Shown: positions 52,527 to 61,574 of the stretch, one piece after another
Position numbering within the stretch: the first letter of the stretch is position 1
Layout of the letters: every line of letters begins with the position of its first letter
NCBI RefSeq assembly: GCF_038003045.1
Contig: NZ_JBBOOK010000001.1
Location: forward strand, 1,178,001-1,242,000
From: Sporosarcina sp. FSL W7-1349
GTDB lineage: Bacteria; Bacillota; Bacilli; Bacillales_A; Planococcaceae
Direction of reading: 5' to 3'
DNA: 64,000 nt
Position numbers and translations under genes: made by a program
Notes under the pieces: generated by a model
Told to the model about the DNA's origin: nothing
Seen by the model: the letters and a program-made list of their open reading frames with translations, nothing else
Database searches by the model: none

Positions 52527-53262
52527 CGATGTTTCCTTCAGCTACGACGGTCAAGCGAATATTCTGGACCGCTTAAGCTTTCACGTGCAACCCGGTGAAT
52601 TCATCTCGATTGTCGGGGTGAGCGGTTCGGGGAAAAGCACGCTGTTCCGGCTGGCAACGGGGCTTGCGGTCCCGTCAGCCGGCCGGATCGTTTTCAATGG
52701 AAAAGAAGACGAGCCGCTTCTCGGCAATATCGGCTATATGCCACAACAGGACTTGCTGTTGCCATGGCGCACTATCATAGAAAATGCCTCCCTTCCACTC
52801 GAACTGGCGGGAATGAAAAAACGGGCGGCCCGTGAATGGGTGTTGCCTTTATTGGACCAATTTGGTCTTGGGGGGACGGGTGACAAATACCCTGCTGAGC
52901 TTTCAGGCGGCATGAAACAGCGCGTCGCTTTTTTGCGTGCCGTTCTCTCCGGAAGTCCGCTCTTATTGCTCGATGAACCGTTTTCCGCGCTCGACGCAAT
53001 CACCCGTCTGGCGATGCAGGAATGGCTGCTCCGGCAATGGGAAATGCAACAATCGACAATTCTGTTTATCACGCATGACGTGGAAGAAGCGCTTTTCCTG
53101 TCGGATCGGATTTTTATGCTCCAAAACCAGCCCGTCACTTCATTAGAGGAAATCGTCGTGCCATTGTCGAGGCCCCGGACGCGAAAAAATTTGCATGAGC
53201 CTGCCATTTTGGCGCTCAAGGAGCAATTACTGGAAAAGCTGAAAACCGAGGTGGCGCTATGA
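52513..53262 (+). CDS. thiZ: thiamin-precursor ABC transporter, ATP-binding protein
   Basis: A 249-residue ABC ATPase with Walker A GVSGSGKST (about 35-43), Q-loop PQQDLLLPWR, signature LSGGMKQRVAF and Walker B LLLLDEPFSALD. ATG 52513 gives the standard MLKFDDVSFSY N-terminus and overlaps the tenA end by 14 bp, so it is probably translated by coupling since no strong ribosome site is seen. It powers uptake of the N-formyl aminopyrimidine that TenA processes. Confidence 0.93.
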   Translation: MLKFDDVSFSYDGQANILDRLSFHVQPGEFISIVGVSGSGKSTLFRLATGLAVPSAGRIVFNGKEDEPLLGNIGYMPQQDLLLPWRTIIENASLPLELAGMKKRAAREWVLPLLDQFGLGGTGDKYPAELSGGMKQRVAFLRAVLSGSPLLLLDEPFSALDAITRLAMQEWLLRQWEMQQSTILFITHDVEEALFLSDRIFMLQNQPVTSLEEIVVPLSRPRTRKNLHEPAILALKEQLLEKLKTEVAL

Positions 53263-53999
53263 AAAACGCCTCTTCTGCCCTTATCGTCGTCATCCTGTTC
53301 AGCGTCTGGGAAGCGGGCGCCCGGCTGTTGGCTAAACCTTTCATCCTGCCGTCGCCGATGCAAATCGTCATCCGGTTATGGGAGCTGAAGGAAGTGCTGC
53401 TTCTTAAGCATTTACCGGTAACGTTTGCGGTCATTGTCATCGGGCTGTGCTTATCGATCGGCATGGGGACCGCGATGGCTGTCTGGATGCATGCCAAGCC
53501 AGCTGTGCAAAAAGCGGTCTATCCGTTGCTCATTGCTTCGCAGATGATTCCGGTCATCGCGCTGGCTCCCATCTTCGTCCTCTGGTTCGGCTATACGATT
53601 TGGAGTAAAGTGGCCGTTGCGGTGCTGATCACGTTTTTCCCGATTACCGTGAACACCTTCGATGGGTTGGCGGCTGGGCAAAAAGAAGTCCGGGAATTAT
53701 TCCGGACGATGGGGGCTGTCCCCCGGGATATTTTTTGGAAATATTCCGTGCCGGCCGCTCTCCCCCATTTCTTTTCAGGCCTAAAGATAGCGGTGACGTT
53801 AAGTGTCATCGGGGCGGCCATCGGGGAATGGCTCGGAGCGCAAGCGGGACTCGGCTATTTCAGTCGGCGCATGATGACCCAGTTTGACGGAGCGGCTGTG
53901 TTTGCTCCGATTCTCGTGTTGACGGGCATTGGAATTATTTTATTCATAACTGTTTCATTCATTGAAAATCGTTTACTACAGTGGAGGTCTCGAAATTGA
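53259..53999 (+). CDS. thiX: thiamin-precursor ABC transporter, permease
   Basis: A 246-residue permease of the SsuC/TauC family with six helices. The EAA loop is ELFRTMGAVPRDIFWKYSVPAALPHFFSGLKIAVTL-like (about 145-180), where it docks on ThiZ. It overlaps thiZ by ATGA (53259-53262) and thiY by 4 bp. Confidence 0.92.
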   Translation: MKNASSALIVVILFSVWEAGARLLAKPFILPSPMQIVIRLWELKEVLLLKHLPVTFAVIVIGLCLSIGMGTAMAVWMHAKPAVQKAVYPLLIASQMIPVIALAPIFVLWFGYTIWSKVAVAVLITFFPITVNTFDGLAAGQKEVRELFRTMGAVPRDIFWKYSVPAALPHFFSGLKIAVTLSVIGAAIGEWLGAQAGLGYFSRRMMTQFDGAAVFAPILVLTGIGIILFITVSFIENRLLQWRSRN

Positions 54000-54973
54000 A
54001 AAAATGGATCGGGTTGTTCGCTAGCGCCATACTCATGCTATTGCTAGGTGCATGCAGCGAAACGAAAGAGGAAAATCAAAAGGTCAGCATCATGTTGGAT
54101 TGGTATCCGAACGCGGTGCATAGCTTTCTCTATATCGCGCAAGACAAAGGGTATTTTGAAGCGGAAGGGATTGAGGTGGACATCCAATTCCCGGCTAATC
54201 CGTCTGACCCGATAAACTTGGCGGCTGCCGGCAAAGTGACGCTCGGCATCACGTACCAGCCAGATGTGCTCATTGCGAAGACGGAACAGTCCATTGGCAT
54301 CAAATCGGTCGGGGCACTTGTCCGATCCCCGTTGAATCATATCGCTTTTCTCAAGGAGAGCGGCATCGCTAGCCCGAAGGATTTGGAAGGCAAGACGGTC
54401 GGGTATACGGGAATTCCGTTGAATGAAGCGATGCTCGATACGATGATGACGACGGATGGCGCCGAATTCGGCAAAGTGGAAATGGTCGACGTCGGCTTTG
54501 AGCTCAATTCTTCTTTGATTTCTGAGAAGACGGATGCGGTCATTGGCGCATATATTAATCACGAAGTGCCGCTACTGGAGCATGAGGGCTTTCCGACAGG
54601 GTATATCGATCCGACTGATTACGGCGTCCCATCTTTTTATGAACTCGTTGTCGTGACGAGCGATGAGACGTGGGAAAAGGAGCAGAACAACATCCGGGCG
54701 TTCTGGCGGGCAGCTGGCAAGGCATTTGCCGATATGGAAAACGATCCGGAAGAAGCATTGGCGACTTTATTGAAACATCAAGATGAAGCGAACTTCCCGC
54801 TTGTGGAAGAAGTGGAACGGGAATCCCTGTCCATCCTCCTCCCGAAAATGAAAGCACCGCAGACATTCGGAGAACAGGATGCGGAAACGTGGAAAGTGAT
54901 GGCGGATTGGATGCTGGAGACGGGGCTGTTGACCAAGGACCCTAATCTGGATGGAATTTTTGAAGAAATGTAA
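53996..54973 (+). CDS. thiY: thiamin-precursor ABC transporter, substrate-binding lipoprotein
   Basis: A 325-residue NMT1/THI5-like binding protein for N-formyl-4-amino-5-aminomethyl-2-methylpyrimidine. The TTG at 53996 lies 8 nt after GTGGAGG and is preferred to the ATG-like start at 53981, which overlaps that site. The signal LKKWIGLFASAILMLLLGAC ends with the acylated Cys. The mature part has MLDWYPNAVHSFLYIAQDKGYF, the family pyrimidine-binding pattern. It is the last gene of the operon. Confidence 0.93.
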   Translation: MKKWIGLFASAILMLLLGACSETKEENQKVSIMLDWYPNAVHSFLYIAQDKGYFEAEGIEVDIQFPANPSDPINLAAAGKVTLGITYQPDVLIAKTEQSIGIKSVGALVRSPLNHIAFLKESGIASPKDLEGKTVGYTGIPLNEAMLDTMMTTDGAEFGKVEMVDVGFELNSSLISEKTDAVIGAYINHEVPLLEHEGFPTGYIDPTDYGVPSFYELVVVTSDETWEKEQNNIRAFWRAAGKAFADMENDPEEALATLLKHQDEANFPLVEEVERESLSILLPKMKAPQTFGEQDAETWKVMADWMLETGLLTKDPNLDGIFEEM

Positions 54974-54977
54974 TCGT

Positions 54978-55014
54978 AAAGGGCCGCGGCTACTGAATGC
55001 TGCGACCCTTTTTT
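54978..55014 (+). terminator. terminator of the tenA-thiZXY operon
   Basis: AAAGGGCCGCGGC pairs with GCTGCGACCCTT (two mismatches), followed by TTTTTTC. Confidence 0.82.
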
Positions 55015-55035
55015 CTAGAGGACTTTCAAAATTCT

Positions 55036-56601
55036 TTATCCGTCCAGTTCCTTTTTTTCTTTCAAAAGCTTTTGGAATTCGCGTTCCAGCTCTGGAGAAG
55101 GCTCTATGCTTAAGCGGCTCAATACATCAGAAATTTTCGTTTCCAACAGCAACCGCCGATCCTGATCAGTGCCTTGCGTCGTGGTCGGCTTGTTTTGATA
55201 TTGATGCCAATCGCCTTCGAATACTTCCATTTCTTGATCGCGGATGACGACAATCCTGTTAGCCACCTCCTCTATGAAGCGCCGATCATGGGAAGCGAAG
55301 ATTACGCTGCCTGCATAGTCTTTCAGTAGGGATTCCAATGCTTCCACGGCTTCGGTATCCAAGAAATTCGTCGGTTCATCTAAAATCAATGTATTGCAAT
55401 CACTTAAAAAGAGTTTAGCGAGTGCAACCTTCACCCGCTCCCCACCGCTCAATACGTGGACCGGCTTATGGACATCCTCTCCAAAAAAGTGCATTCTCGC
55501 AAGGACTGTCCTGATGAGCGTTTCATCTTGCTTCGAAGAGGACTGGACATTGTCGATGATCGTTTTTTCTACATCCAGAATGGTTAAATGTTGGCTGAAA
55601 TAACCCCAATTCACGGAAGGTGAAAAGATCATACCGGGATCTTGCTGAACGAGCTTTCGGAGAAACATTGTTTTTCCACTGCCATTCGGGCCGACAATCG
55701 CCAATTTATCCCCGCCACGGACGTAAAAACCAGTTTTCTTCCAAAGAAGCCGATCTCCTATTTTCCCTTCTACATTCTCAATTCGAAGAATGATCCGATC
55801 TTTGAAGTTTTCTTCATTGACTACATCCATTTTCAGTGGAGCTGTTTCCTTCCTCTTCTCTACTATCTCCAGCTTTTCCAATCTTGTTTCAATCGCTTTT
55901 GCGGTTTTTTGCAACTTCTTTTGTTTTTTGGCAAAGTACGGTTTGGCGCCCGTAATCCTTGCTTCGGAGGAGCTCGTTTTTTTCGGTGCTTTCGTTGCTC
56001 GTTCCGCTTTCTTTTCTTTTAGTTTCAAGGCATCTACCAATTGTTTTTTCTTCTTTTCATATTTTTCATAGGCGGCCTGGTGTTGTTGCCGAGCGACCTT
56101 TTTCTGCTCCATATAGTCGCTATAGTTTCCAGTATATTCGGTTATGGTGCCATCTTGGATTTCCCAAATTTTTGTACAGAGAGCATCTAAAAAAGCGCGA
56201 TCATGCGAGACGATGAGCAAGGCTCCTTGCCATTCACCGAACTTTTTTTCTAACCATTCAATATGATCGGTATCCAGATGGGTGGTAGGTTCATCAGCTA
56301 GAAGGAGTTCCGGATGCTCCAAAAGCACCTGCTGAATATATTCTTGCGTCACTTCCCCGCCGCTTTTCTTGGAATCCACCCGTTTCAGCTGGGGCAACAG
56401 GCTGCACCGGGCGTGGCGAAGGACCGTCCCCTCTTCAGGTGCATATCGTCCCGCTATTATTTGAAGCAAGGTCGTCTTCCCACTTCCGTTGCGCCCGACC
56501 AATCCAATGCGATCATTTTGGTGGACTTGCAAATGCTCTGCCTGTAATAATAAGCGGTCTTGGACATAATGCTTGATATGATGCGCTTCGATTAACAGCA
56601 T
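55036..56601 (-). CDS. ABC-F family ATPase (ribosome-acting, Vga/VmlR-like)
   Basis: A 521-residue protein with two ABC domains and no membrane segment. The first has Walker A GRNGSGKTT (about 38-46) and LLLADEPTTHLD; the second has GPNGSGKTM, LSGGERVKVALAKL and LILDEPTNFLD. They are joined by a long Lys/Glu-rich linker (about 185-290) of the type that reaches the ribosomal A- or P-site. A C-terminal extension is present. ATG 56601 with AAAGGAG is chosen; the same frame is open through the leader to 56787. An attenuator upstream and the short first-domain signature region (SGGEVTQEYI) favour an antibiotic-resistance ABC-F over a housekeeping one. Confidence 0.88.
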   Translation of the reverse strand: MLLIEAHHIKHYVQDRLLLQAEHLQVHQNDRIGLVGRNGSGKTTLLQIIAGRYAPEEGTVLRHARCSLLPQLKRVDSKKSGGEVTQEYIQQVLLEHPELLLADEPTTHLDTDHIEWLEKKFGEWQGALLIVSHDRAFLDALCTKIWEIQDGTITEYTGNYSDYMEQKKVARQQHQAAYEKYEKKKKQLVDALKLKEKKAERATKAPKKTSSSEARITGAKPYFAKKQKKLQKTAKAIETRLEKLEIVEKRKETAPLKMDVVNEENFKDRIILRIENVEGKIGDRLLWKKTGFYVRGGDKLAIVGPNGSGKTMFLRKLVQQDPGMIFSPSVNWGYFSQHLTILDVEKTIIDNVQSSSKQDETLIRTVLARMHFFGEDVHKPVHVLSGGERVKVALAKLFLSDCNTLILDEPTNFLDTEAVEALESLLKDYAGSVIFASHDRRFIEEVANRIVVIRDQEMEVFEGDWHQYQNKPTTTQGTDQDRRLLLETKISDVLSRLSIEPSPELEREFQKLLKEKKELDG

Positions 56602-56633
56602 AGAATCATCTCCTTTTTCTAGTAGGAGACAGC

Positions 56634-56750
56634 AAAAAGCCTCCTGTTCTGCATTCAGAATAGGAGGCATAGAGGGATAAGCGGACGCCAAAAGAGTCGA
56701 CTCCCTTTGGTCCACAACACCCAATCCTATGGTATCCAATCCTATTCTGA
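56634..56750 (-). promoter_or_regulatory. transcription attenuator leader of the ABC-F gene
   Basis: On the minus strand a strong terminator (GCCTCCTATTCTG with CAGAACAGGAGGC, then TTTTT) ends 33 bp before the ABC-F start. Its 5' arm CCTATTCTGA (plus strand 56655-56664) can instead pair perfectly, over 10 bp, with TCAGAATAGG further upstream (plus strand 56741-56750), forming an antiterminator. CCAATCCTAT is also repeated at 56721 and 56737. The layout fits antibiotic-induced attenuation. Confidence 0.8.
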
Positions 56751-56920
56751 AAGCAACAATGGAAGGCAGCTTGAAGAAGCAGAACACTTCTGCTCTACAA
56801 AACCTTGCATTGTTTCATTTCGAAAATAGGATTAGTTGTCCATGTAATTGGGTCACCCTTTCGTTCAATTCGTTATCGCTACTGTAAGCAATGCAGCGCG
56901 AAATGTCAATTCTTTTTCGT

Positions 56921-57565
56921 TCATTCCAACATGTCTTTGGATTGCTGTACCATCCATTTCATCTCTTTAATAATTTCTCGCGCCCTGATGATAGGAGGGC
57001 TGGTCACTGTCACAGGCTGTCTGTTCGTTATGATAATCTTTTTCCTGCGGACAGGACAAACAGCATGATCCCATCTTTCAAACCAAAAGAAAATGAGCGT
57101 AGCCATACTAAAGATGACAGGAAAGGTATATGTATAATTGATCGGCTCGATGGACAACACAAAAAACCGCTTCAACTCAGCAATCAGAAAGGGATCAGTT
57201 ATCCCTACATTCGAACTTTTTTCATCTGGAAGATAAAAGGTAGCAACCGCGTTGACAATCACAAGTGAAAAAACACTTACATAACCCATGATCTCTTTCA
57301 GTGTTGAAAAAAGAGGCTTCGGTAAATAAATTCTGCGAAAAATAAAGGTGTAGAGGAAGATCATCAGGCCCATTGTGAGAATTGCAGGCGCCGTAAAAAT
57401 GAATAACGTCCAAAAAATATCGGTAGTATAATTCCCATAATACGTAATATGTATAGCGATACAGCCGAGGAGGGCCATTATAAAAATACATAACATTACT
57501 CCGAAAAAGAATAATAGGAATCCGAAACAGTTTGGTCTCACTTTCGGGATTTCTTCAAATTCCAC
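56921..57565 (-). CDS. multi-pass membrane protein of unknown function
   Basis: A 214-residue protein with about four helices (20-42, 52-75, 90-110, 140-165) and a C-terminal cytoplasmic helix of about 50 residues rich in Lys/Arg and ending WMVQQSKDMLE. I do not recognise the family. GGAAAGAAGAGGAG lies upstream of the ATG at 57565. It is monocistronic, between the ABC-F leader and the tat genes. Confidence 0.72.
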   Translation of the reverse strand: MEFEEIPKVRPNCFGFLLFFFGVMLCIFIMALLGCIAIHITYYGNYTTDIFWTLFIFTAPAILTMGLMIFLYTFIFRRIYLPKPLFSTLKEIMGYVSVFSLVIVNAVATFYLPDEKSSNVGITDPFLIAELKRFFVLSIEPINYTYTFPVIFSMATLIFFWFERWDHAVCPVRRKKIIITNRQPVTVTSPPIIRAREIIKEMKWMVQQSKDMLE

Positions 57566-57740
57566 GCTCCTCTTCCTTTCTCCGCCTATCTATTTATGCC
57601 TCATTATACCTTTTACCCCACCATACGGAAAACAAAAGGGCGGAGACGCTCTTTTCGCTTTCCTCTGAATCTGGCATCTGGATTCACTACACTTTCTAAG
57701 CCTATAATCACCCATTTGGAAGTTCCGTAGTTTCTCAATT

Positions 57741-57797
57741 AAAAAAAGCATTCCCCCGACTCAACCATCCATCCCGGTTTGAGGGGGCAATGCTTTT
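57741..57797 (-). terminator. terminator of the tat operon
   Basis: AAAAGCATTGCCCCC pairs with GGGGGAATGCTTTT across a partly paired loop, followed on the minus strand by TTTAATT. The 5' arm overlaps the end of tatC. Confidence 0.85.
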
Positions 57798-58612
57798 GCT
57801 TTCCGCCGTTCCGCCATCAGAACGAGGGCGATGCTCGCTTCATACAGTAGTATCATCGGAATAAGAACGAGCAGCTGGCTGATAAAATCAGGCGGCGTGA
57901 TAAGAGCAGACACAATAGCGAGTACAAGATAGGACCATCTCCGTACTTTTTTCATCGATTCAGCGCTTATGACCCCAATAGCCGATAGAAACAAAGTGGC
58001 AATCGGCAATTCAAATAACAAACCGATCGGCATCGTCGTCATCAACAAAAATCGCATATATTCCTGAGCCGACACCATAATATCGAAATTCACGGCACCA
58101 AGGGACAGCAAAAAAGAATAGCTGAGCGGATTGACGATGAAATAGCCGAATGCAATGCCTACAAGAAACAGCACTAGCATGACAGGTGAATATAAGCTAA
58201 GAAATCGGGATTCTTGTTCAGTTAAACCAGGTTGGACGAATTTCCATATAAAATGGCAGAGAAAAGGCAATGACAATCCGAGAGCGATGGCAGTTGAAAT
58301 GGACATATAAAATTTCACGACTTCCAGCGGGCCTAAAATAATAAGAGGGTGGCCCCGGGTTACAAATGGAAGCCATAGATTGATAGTAGAAAACACCCCG
58401 ACGAGGAAGAATAAAAAGATACTTGCGCCTTTGATCAGCTGTTTTTGTAAATCGGATAAATGGCCGACCAATGTTGCTTTTTCATGGGGCGCTTCCATAG
58501 GGTGTGGCGGCTCTGTTTCTGTTGGTACTGGCAAGACTTCCTCCTTCCCAGCACGGGGCGGCAGATCGAGCGGACTTTTGATTTTCCGGTTCTGTTCTTC
58601 ATACGGATCCAT
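57761..58612 (-). CDS. tatC: Sec-independent protein translocase TatC
   Basis: The twin-arginine receptor subunit, 283 residues with six helices. The N-terminal signature is HLSDLQKQLIKGA (about 51-63; the usual Glu is near LxELRxR position as DLQKQL), then FVQPGLTEQESRFL (about 125-138) and FGYFIVNPLSYSFLLSLG. It has an extra Pro/Glu-rich N-terminal tail of about 45 residues. It follows tatA and the genes for a Tat-dependent oxidoreductase in one operon, so it is probably a dedicated translocase. Confidence 0.92.
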   Translation of the reverse strand: MDPYEEQNRKIKSPLDLPPRAGKEEVLPVPTETEPPHPMEAPHEKATLVGHLSDLQKQLIKGASIFLFFLVGVFSTINLWLPFVTRGHPLIILGPLEVVKFYMSISTAIALGLSLPFLCHFIWKFVQPGLTEQESRFLSLYSPVMLVLFLVGIAFGYFIVNPLSYSFLLSLGAVNFDIMVSAQEYMRFLLMTTMPIGLLFELPIATLFLSAIGVISAESMKKVRRWSYLVLAIVSALITPPDFISQLLVLIPMILLYEASIALVLMAERRKAKALPPQTGMDG

Positions 58613-58685
58613 TTTTTCGCACCCGCTTTCGGTACCTCATCGCCGTACCTGTCCTCGCGCTGGTGCGGTACGGCGATGATGGATT

Positions 58686-58880
58686 CTAGACTTTCTTCTT
58701 CGTTTCTATTTCCGCAGGCTCTTCATCTTCCATGATGTCCCTAGCGGATTTTTTGAATTCGGCCAATGTTTTTCCGACGGCCGACCCGACTTCCGGCAAC
58801 TTGCGTGGTCCAAATAATATTAACACAATGACTAAGATGATTATTAACCCCGGTACGCCGATGCTTGCAATGCCTCCCAT
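58686..58880 (-). CDS. tatA: Sec-independent protein translocase TatA
   Basis: A 64-residue TatA with one N-terminal helix (about 5-21), the hinge [10 protein letters not shown] (about 23-32), an amphipathic helix and an acidic/basic tail. It forms the Tat pore with the downstream TatC. It starts 24 bp after the flavoprotein gene. Confidence 0.93.
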   Translation of the reverse strand: MGGIASIGVPGLIIILVIVLILFGPRKLPEVGSAVGKTLAEFKKSARDIMEDEEPAEIETKKKV

Positions 58881-58904
58881 CCTACCCGTCCCCCTTCCAA
58901 ATGT

Positions 58905-60617
58905 TTAGGCGAGTGATCCGCCCTTTTCGCTATACTGAATAACCCCATCCGCACAGCGATAGGCCAGCGCGCCGACAGTTCCGGTTGGATTATATCCCCC
59001 GTTATGCGCAAAGTTTCCGGCCCCGACAACGAATAAATTTTCCGCATTCCAATGTTGCAAATAATTATTTACGACACTTGTCGCCGGGTCGGCCCCCATG
59101 ATAGTTCCGCCTGTATTATGGGTGGATTGATAAGGGACAATGTCATATTCCTTTAACTCTCCCCCGGGCATCACAATTTTAGCGCCCATTTCCTGGACAA
59201 TCTCGGTCGCCCTTTCGGTAATGAACTTCGACAGATTGCGGTCTTGTTCGGTGAAATTATACGTCATTTGCAATAACGGCAGTCCATAGGCATCTTTATA
59301 AGTGGGATCCAATGCCAGGAAATTTTCACGGTGTGGAATGGAAGCCCCTTGGCCGCCTACGCCGAGCGCCCGTGAATAATAATGGATCGACGCTTTTTTA
59401 AATTCCGCCCCCCAGGAAGGCGTATCCGGTGGAACGGGATTGGATGCAATCGGCCGGGTTCCGGTTTGCGATGTTGACAACACCGCACCGTGGATAAAGT
59501 CCAGCTCGCTATGATCAAAATGGTCCCCATTAAAATCGTCGATGCACATACCGAGCGCGCCTGCCCCCATATAGACATTCATCTGTTCCTCATACAAGCC
59601 GCTTGCTCCAGCATATATTTGGTACGCATAATTTTTTCCAAGCGTCCCTTTCCCAGTCTCCGGATCGTACTGCTCGCCAATGCCAGAAACCATCAATAGT
59701 TTGGCATTGTTCAACACATAGCTTGTAAGGACAACGACTTCTGCCGGTTGAATGAACTCCTCGCCCGATAAACGGTCGATATACCGGACACCGGTCACTT
59801 TATCGCCTTGCTTCAACACTTCCACCACATTGGCATGGAAGCGAATTTCATAGTTTCCTGTCTTTTGCGCTGTCGGGATGACCGTGACTTCCGGTGAAGA
59901 TTTGGCGCCGTATTCACAGCCGAATCGCTCGCAGAATCCACAATATTGGCAAGCTTCAATCCGGGAGCCATCCGGATTCACATAAGCTTCTGATAGATTT
60001 GCAGATGGTGTCATAAACGGTGAATAGCCTAACTTTTTAGCAGCGGTTTCAAATTTCTTTAGGATTGGTGTCTTTTTCATCGGTGGAGTGGGATAGGGCG
60101 ATGACCGTTTGCTCGCGAATGGATTCGTCTCTTCTCCTGACAATCCCAATGTTTTTTCGAATTTGTCAAAATAGGGCTCCATCTCATCATAGGTAATGCC
60201 CCAATCTTGCAATAGATAGTCTGGAGATAGCTTGTTCTTCCCATATTTTTGCTCGGTCATCGTTTTGATTTCAAAATCGTATGGTAAGAAGCGATGCGTT
60301 TGGCCATTCCAATGGGTGCCTGCTCCCCCCAACCCTTCTCCCAACAAAAAGGAGCCTAACTGCCGCATCGGGAGCGCACGCATCGATCGGTTGTTGCGAA
60401 ACGTAATCGTTTCTTTTGAAAGATCCTGCATCAGTTCATAACGAAAGGCATAGCGGTATTCATCGTGAACTAAGGAATAATCGGCGGTTCCGCGCTCGTT
60501 TCCCCGTTCCAGACCTACCACTTTCAAGCCGGCTTTGGCACATTCTGCGGCGACAATGCCGCCTGTCCAGCCAACCCCGACTGTCACAACATCCACTTTC
60601 TCCAATGTTTTCACCAT
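58905..60617 (-). CDS. GMC-type FAD oxidoreductase (gluconate 2-dehydrogenase large-subunit family)
   Basis: A flavoprotein of 570 residues. The FAD dinucleotide motif is VGVGWTGGIVAAE (about 12-24). The GMC C-terminus carries the catalytic region THNTGGTIMGADPATSVVNNYLQ (about 505-527) and FAHNGGYNPTGTVGALAYR. A cysteine cluster CQYCGFCERFGC (about 223-234) resembles the iron-sulfur site of the FAD glucose/gluconate dehydrogenases. It has no signal peptide of its own and probably leaves the cell with the small subunit through Tat. ATG 60617 with AAGGGG is preferred to 60740. The sugar or polyol substrate is unknown. Confidence 0.88.
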   Translation of the reverse strand: MVKTLEKVDVVTVGVGWTGGIVAAECAKAGLKVVGLERGNERGTADYSLVHDEYRYAFRYELMQDLSKETITFRNNRSMRALPMRQLGSFLLGEGLGGAGTHWNGQTHRFLPYDFEIKTMTEQKYGKNKLSPDYLLQDWGITYDEMEPYFDKFEKTLGLSGEETNPFASKRSSPYPTPPMKKTPILKKFETAAKKLGYSPFMTPSANLSEAYVNPDGSRIEACQYCGFCERFGCEYGAKSSPEVTVIPTAQKTGNYEIRFHANVVEVLKQGDKVTGVRYIDRLSGEEFIQPAEVVVLTSYVLNNAKLLMVSGIGEQYDPETGKGTLGKNYAYQIYAGASGLYEEQMNVYMGAGALGMCIDDFNGDHFDHSELDFIHGAVLSTSQTGTRPIASNPVPPDTPSWGAEFKKASIHYYSRALGVGGQGASIPHRENFLALDPTYKDAYGLPLLQMTYNFTEQDRNLSKFITERATEIVQEMGAKIVMPGGELKEYDIVPYQSTHNTGGTIMGADPATSVVNNYLQHWNAENLFVVGAGNFAHNGGYNPTGTVGALAYRCADGVIQYSEKGGSLA

Positions 60618-60631
60618 GTAGGCGTCCCCTT

Positions 60632-61399
60632 TCAATGTTCCATACTGCTGATCGACTGCGGTTCCATTACGATATATTTTTCGCTCTCGATTTCCTGGAT
60701 AAACGACATTTGATGTCCCGGAAAGCCTTTCATTCGCCAAGCTTCCATATTGGCATTGCCATTGTAGATTGGATCCGAGTAGGCCCCTTCCAATGTGGCG
60801 GATCGCAATAATCTGAAAAAGAATCCAGAGGTGACGCCCACCATTTCCACCTCATTCTTTTGAAAAGCCGTCAAGATGACATCCATCTGCTCTCCCTCTA
60901 ACTCCGTAAATCGTTTTCCGAATTGGCGCCCAGCTTCGGCCTCCAATTTACTGACACCTTGCTTGAAAATCTCGCCTCGCGTTAAATGGCTTTGGTATCC
61001 TTGTGTCGGTTCCCCTGGATGAAAGGGCCCCTGCATATACTCCTTGGCATTGCTGCCGTAGTTGCCCGCAAGCTGATTGTCGATGAAATACGGAACGCCT
61101 AGCCCGATGGCTCCCGGACCCGTTTCATCCTCGGGGAAGATCCGTTCCACCGCTGCTGATAAAACGGCAAACTCCAGCGGATTGGAGAAGAACATTCGCC
61201 CACGCGTGCTCACCTCTTCATGAACGGGTACGATAGGATCTGGCATTTCGGGGGCAGGCGCTGCCGCTGGTGGGGGTGCCTCTTTCTTGGCACTGTATCC
61301 GACGAGCCCTCCAATGAGCCCTCCTCCTAGTAAAGCTCCTGTTGCGATTCCAGTTGTCTTTAAAAAATCCCTTCTTGAGTACGTCTTTTGGTTATCGAT
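60632..61399 (-). CDS. gluconate 2-dehydrogenase subunit 3 family protein, Tat signal, apparent ATC start
   Basis: The small subunit of the membrane-side dehydrogenase, 255 residues. The first ATG (61246) would remove an evident Tat signal. The same frame continues up with SRRDFLKTTGIATGALLGGG (residues 8-27), a textbook twin-arginine signal. It is open only to a TGA just above AGGAGG. Seven bases after AGGAGG is ATC (61399), followed by DNQKTYSRRDF. No ATG, GTG or TTG is available, so the gene either initiates at ATC or has a mutated start. The rest (about 70-240) is the subunit 3 domain. The flavoprotein gene follows after 14 bp. Confidence 0.85.
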   Translation of the reverse strand: MDNQKTYSRRDFLKTTGIATGALLGGGLIGGLVGYSAKKEAPPPAAAPAPEMPDPIVPVHEEVSTRGRMFFSNPLEFAVLSAAVERIFPEDETGPGAIGLGVPYFIDNQLAGNYGSNAKEYMQGPFHPGEPTQGYQSHLTRGEIFKQGVSKLEAEAGRQFGKRFTELEGEQMDVILTAFQKNEVEMVGVTSGFFFRLLRSATLEGAYSDPIYNGNANMEAWRMKGFPGHQMSFIQEIESEKYIVMEPQSISSMEH

Positions 61400-61518
61400 C
61401 GGTCGTCCTCCTCATTTCTGGTTTTCGGTACCAATTGGTTGTCCTACTCCACCTTATGAAAAGGAGAGGAAAAATATTAATAAATATTTCCAGATATGCT
61501 AGCTCTCCTCTTTACTGA

Positions 61519-61562
61519 AAAACGAAATAGCCAGTAAACGATTCTAGATCGTCAACTGGCTA
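61519..61562 (-). terminator. terminator of spoVR
   Basis: TAGCCAGT pairs with ACTGGCTA (with inner partial pairs), followed on the minus strand by TTTCGTTTTT. Confidence 0.82.
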
Positions 61563-61574
61563 TCATTTCACTCA

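Noticed and set aside
51841..52554. 237-codon minus-strand ORF opposite tenA
   Set aside because: Antisense shadow of tenA; Ser/Arg/Pro-rich translation with no motif.
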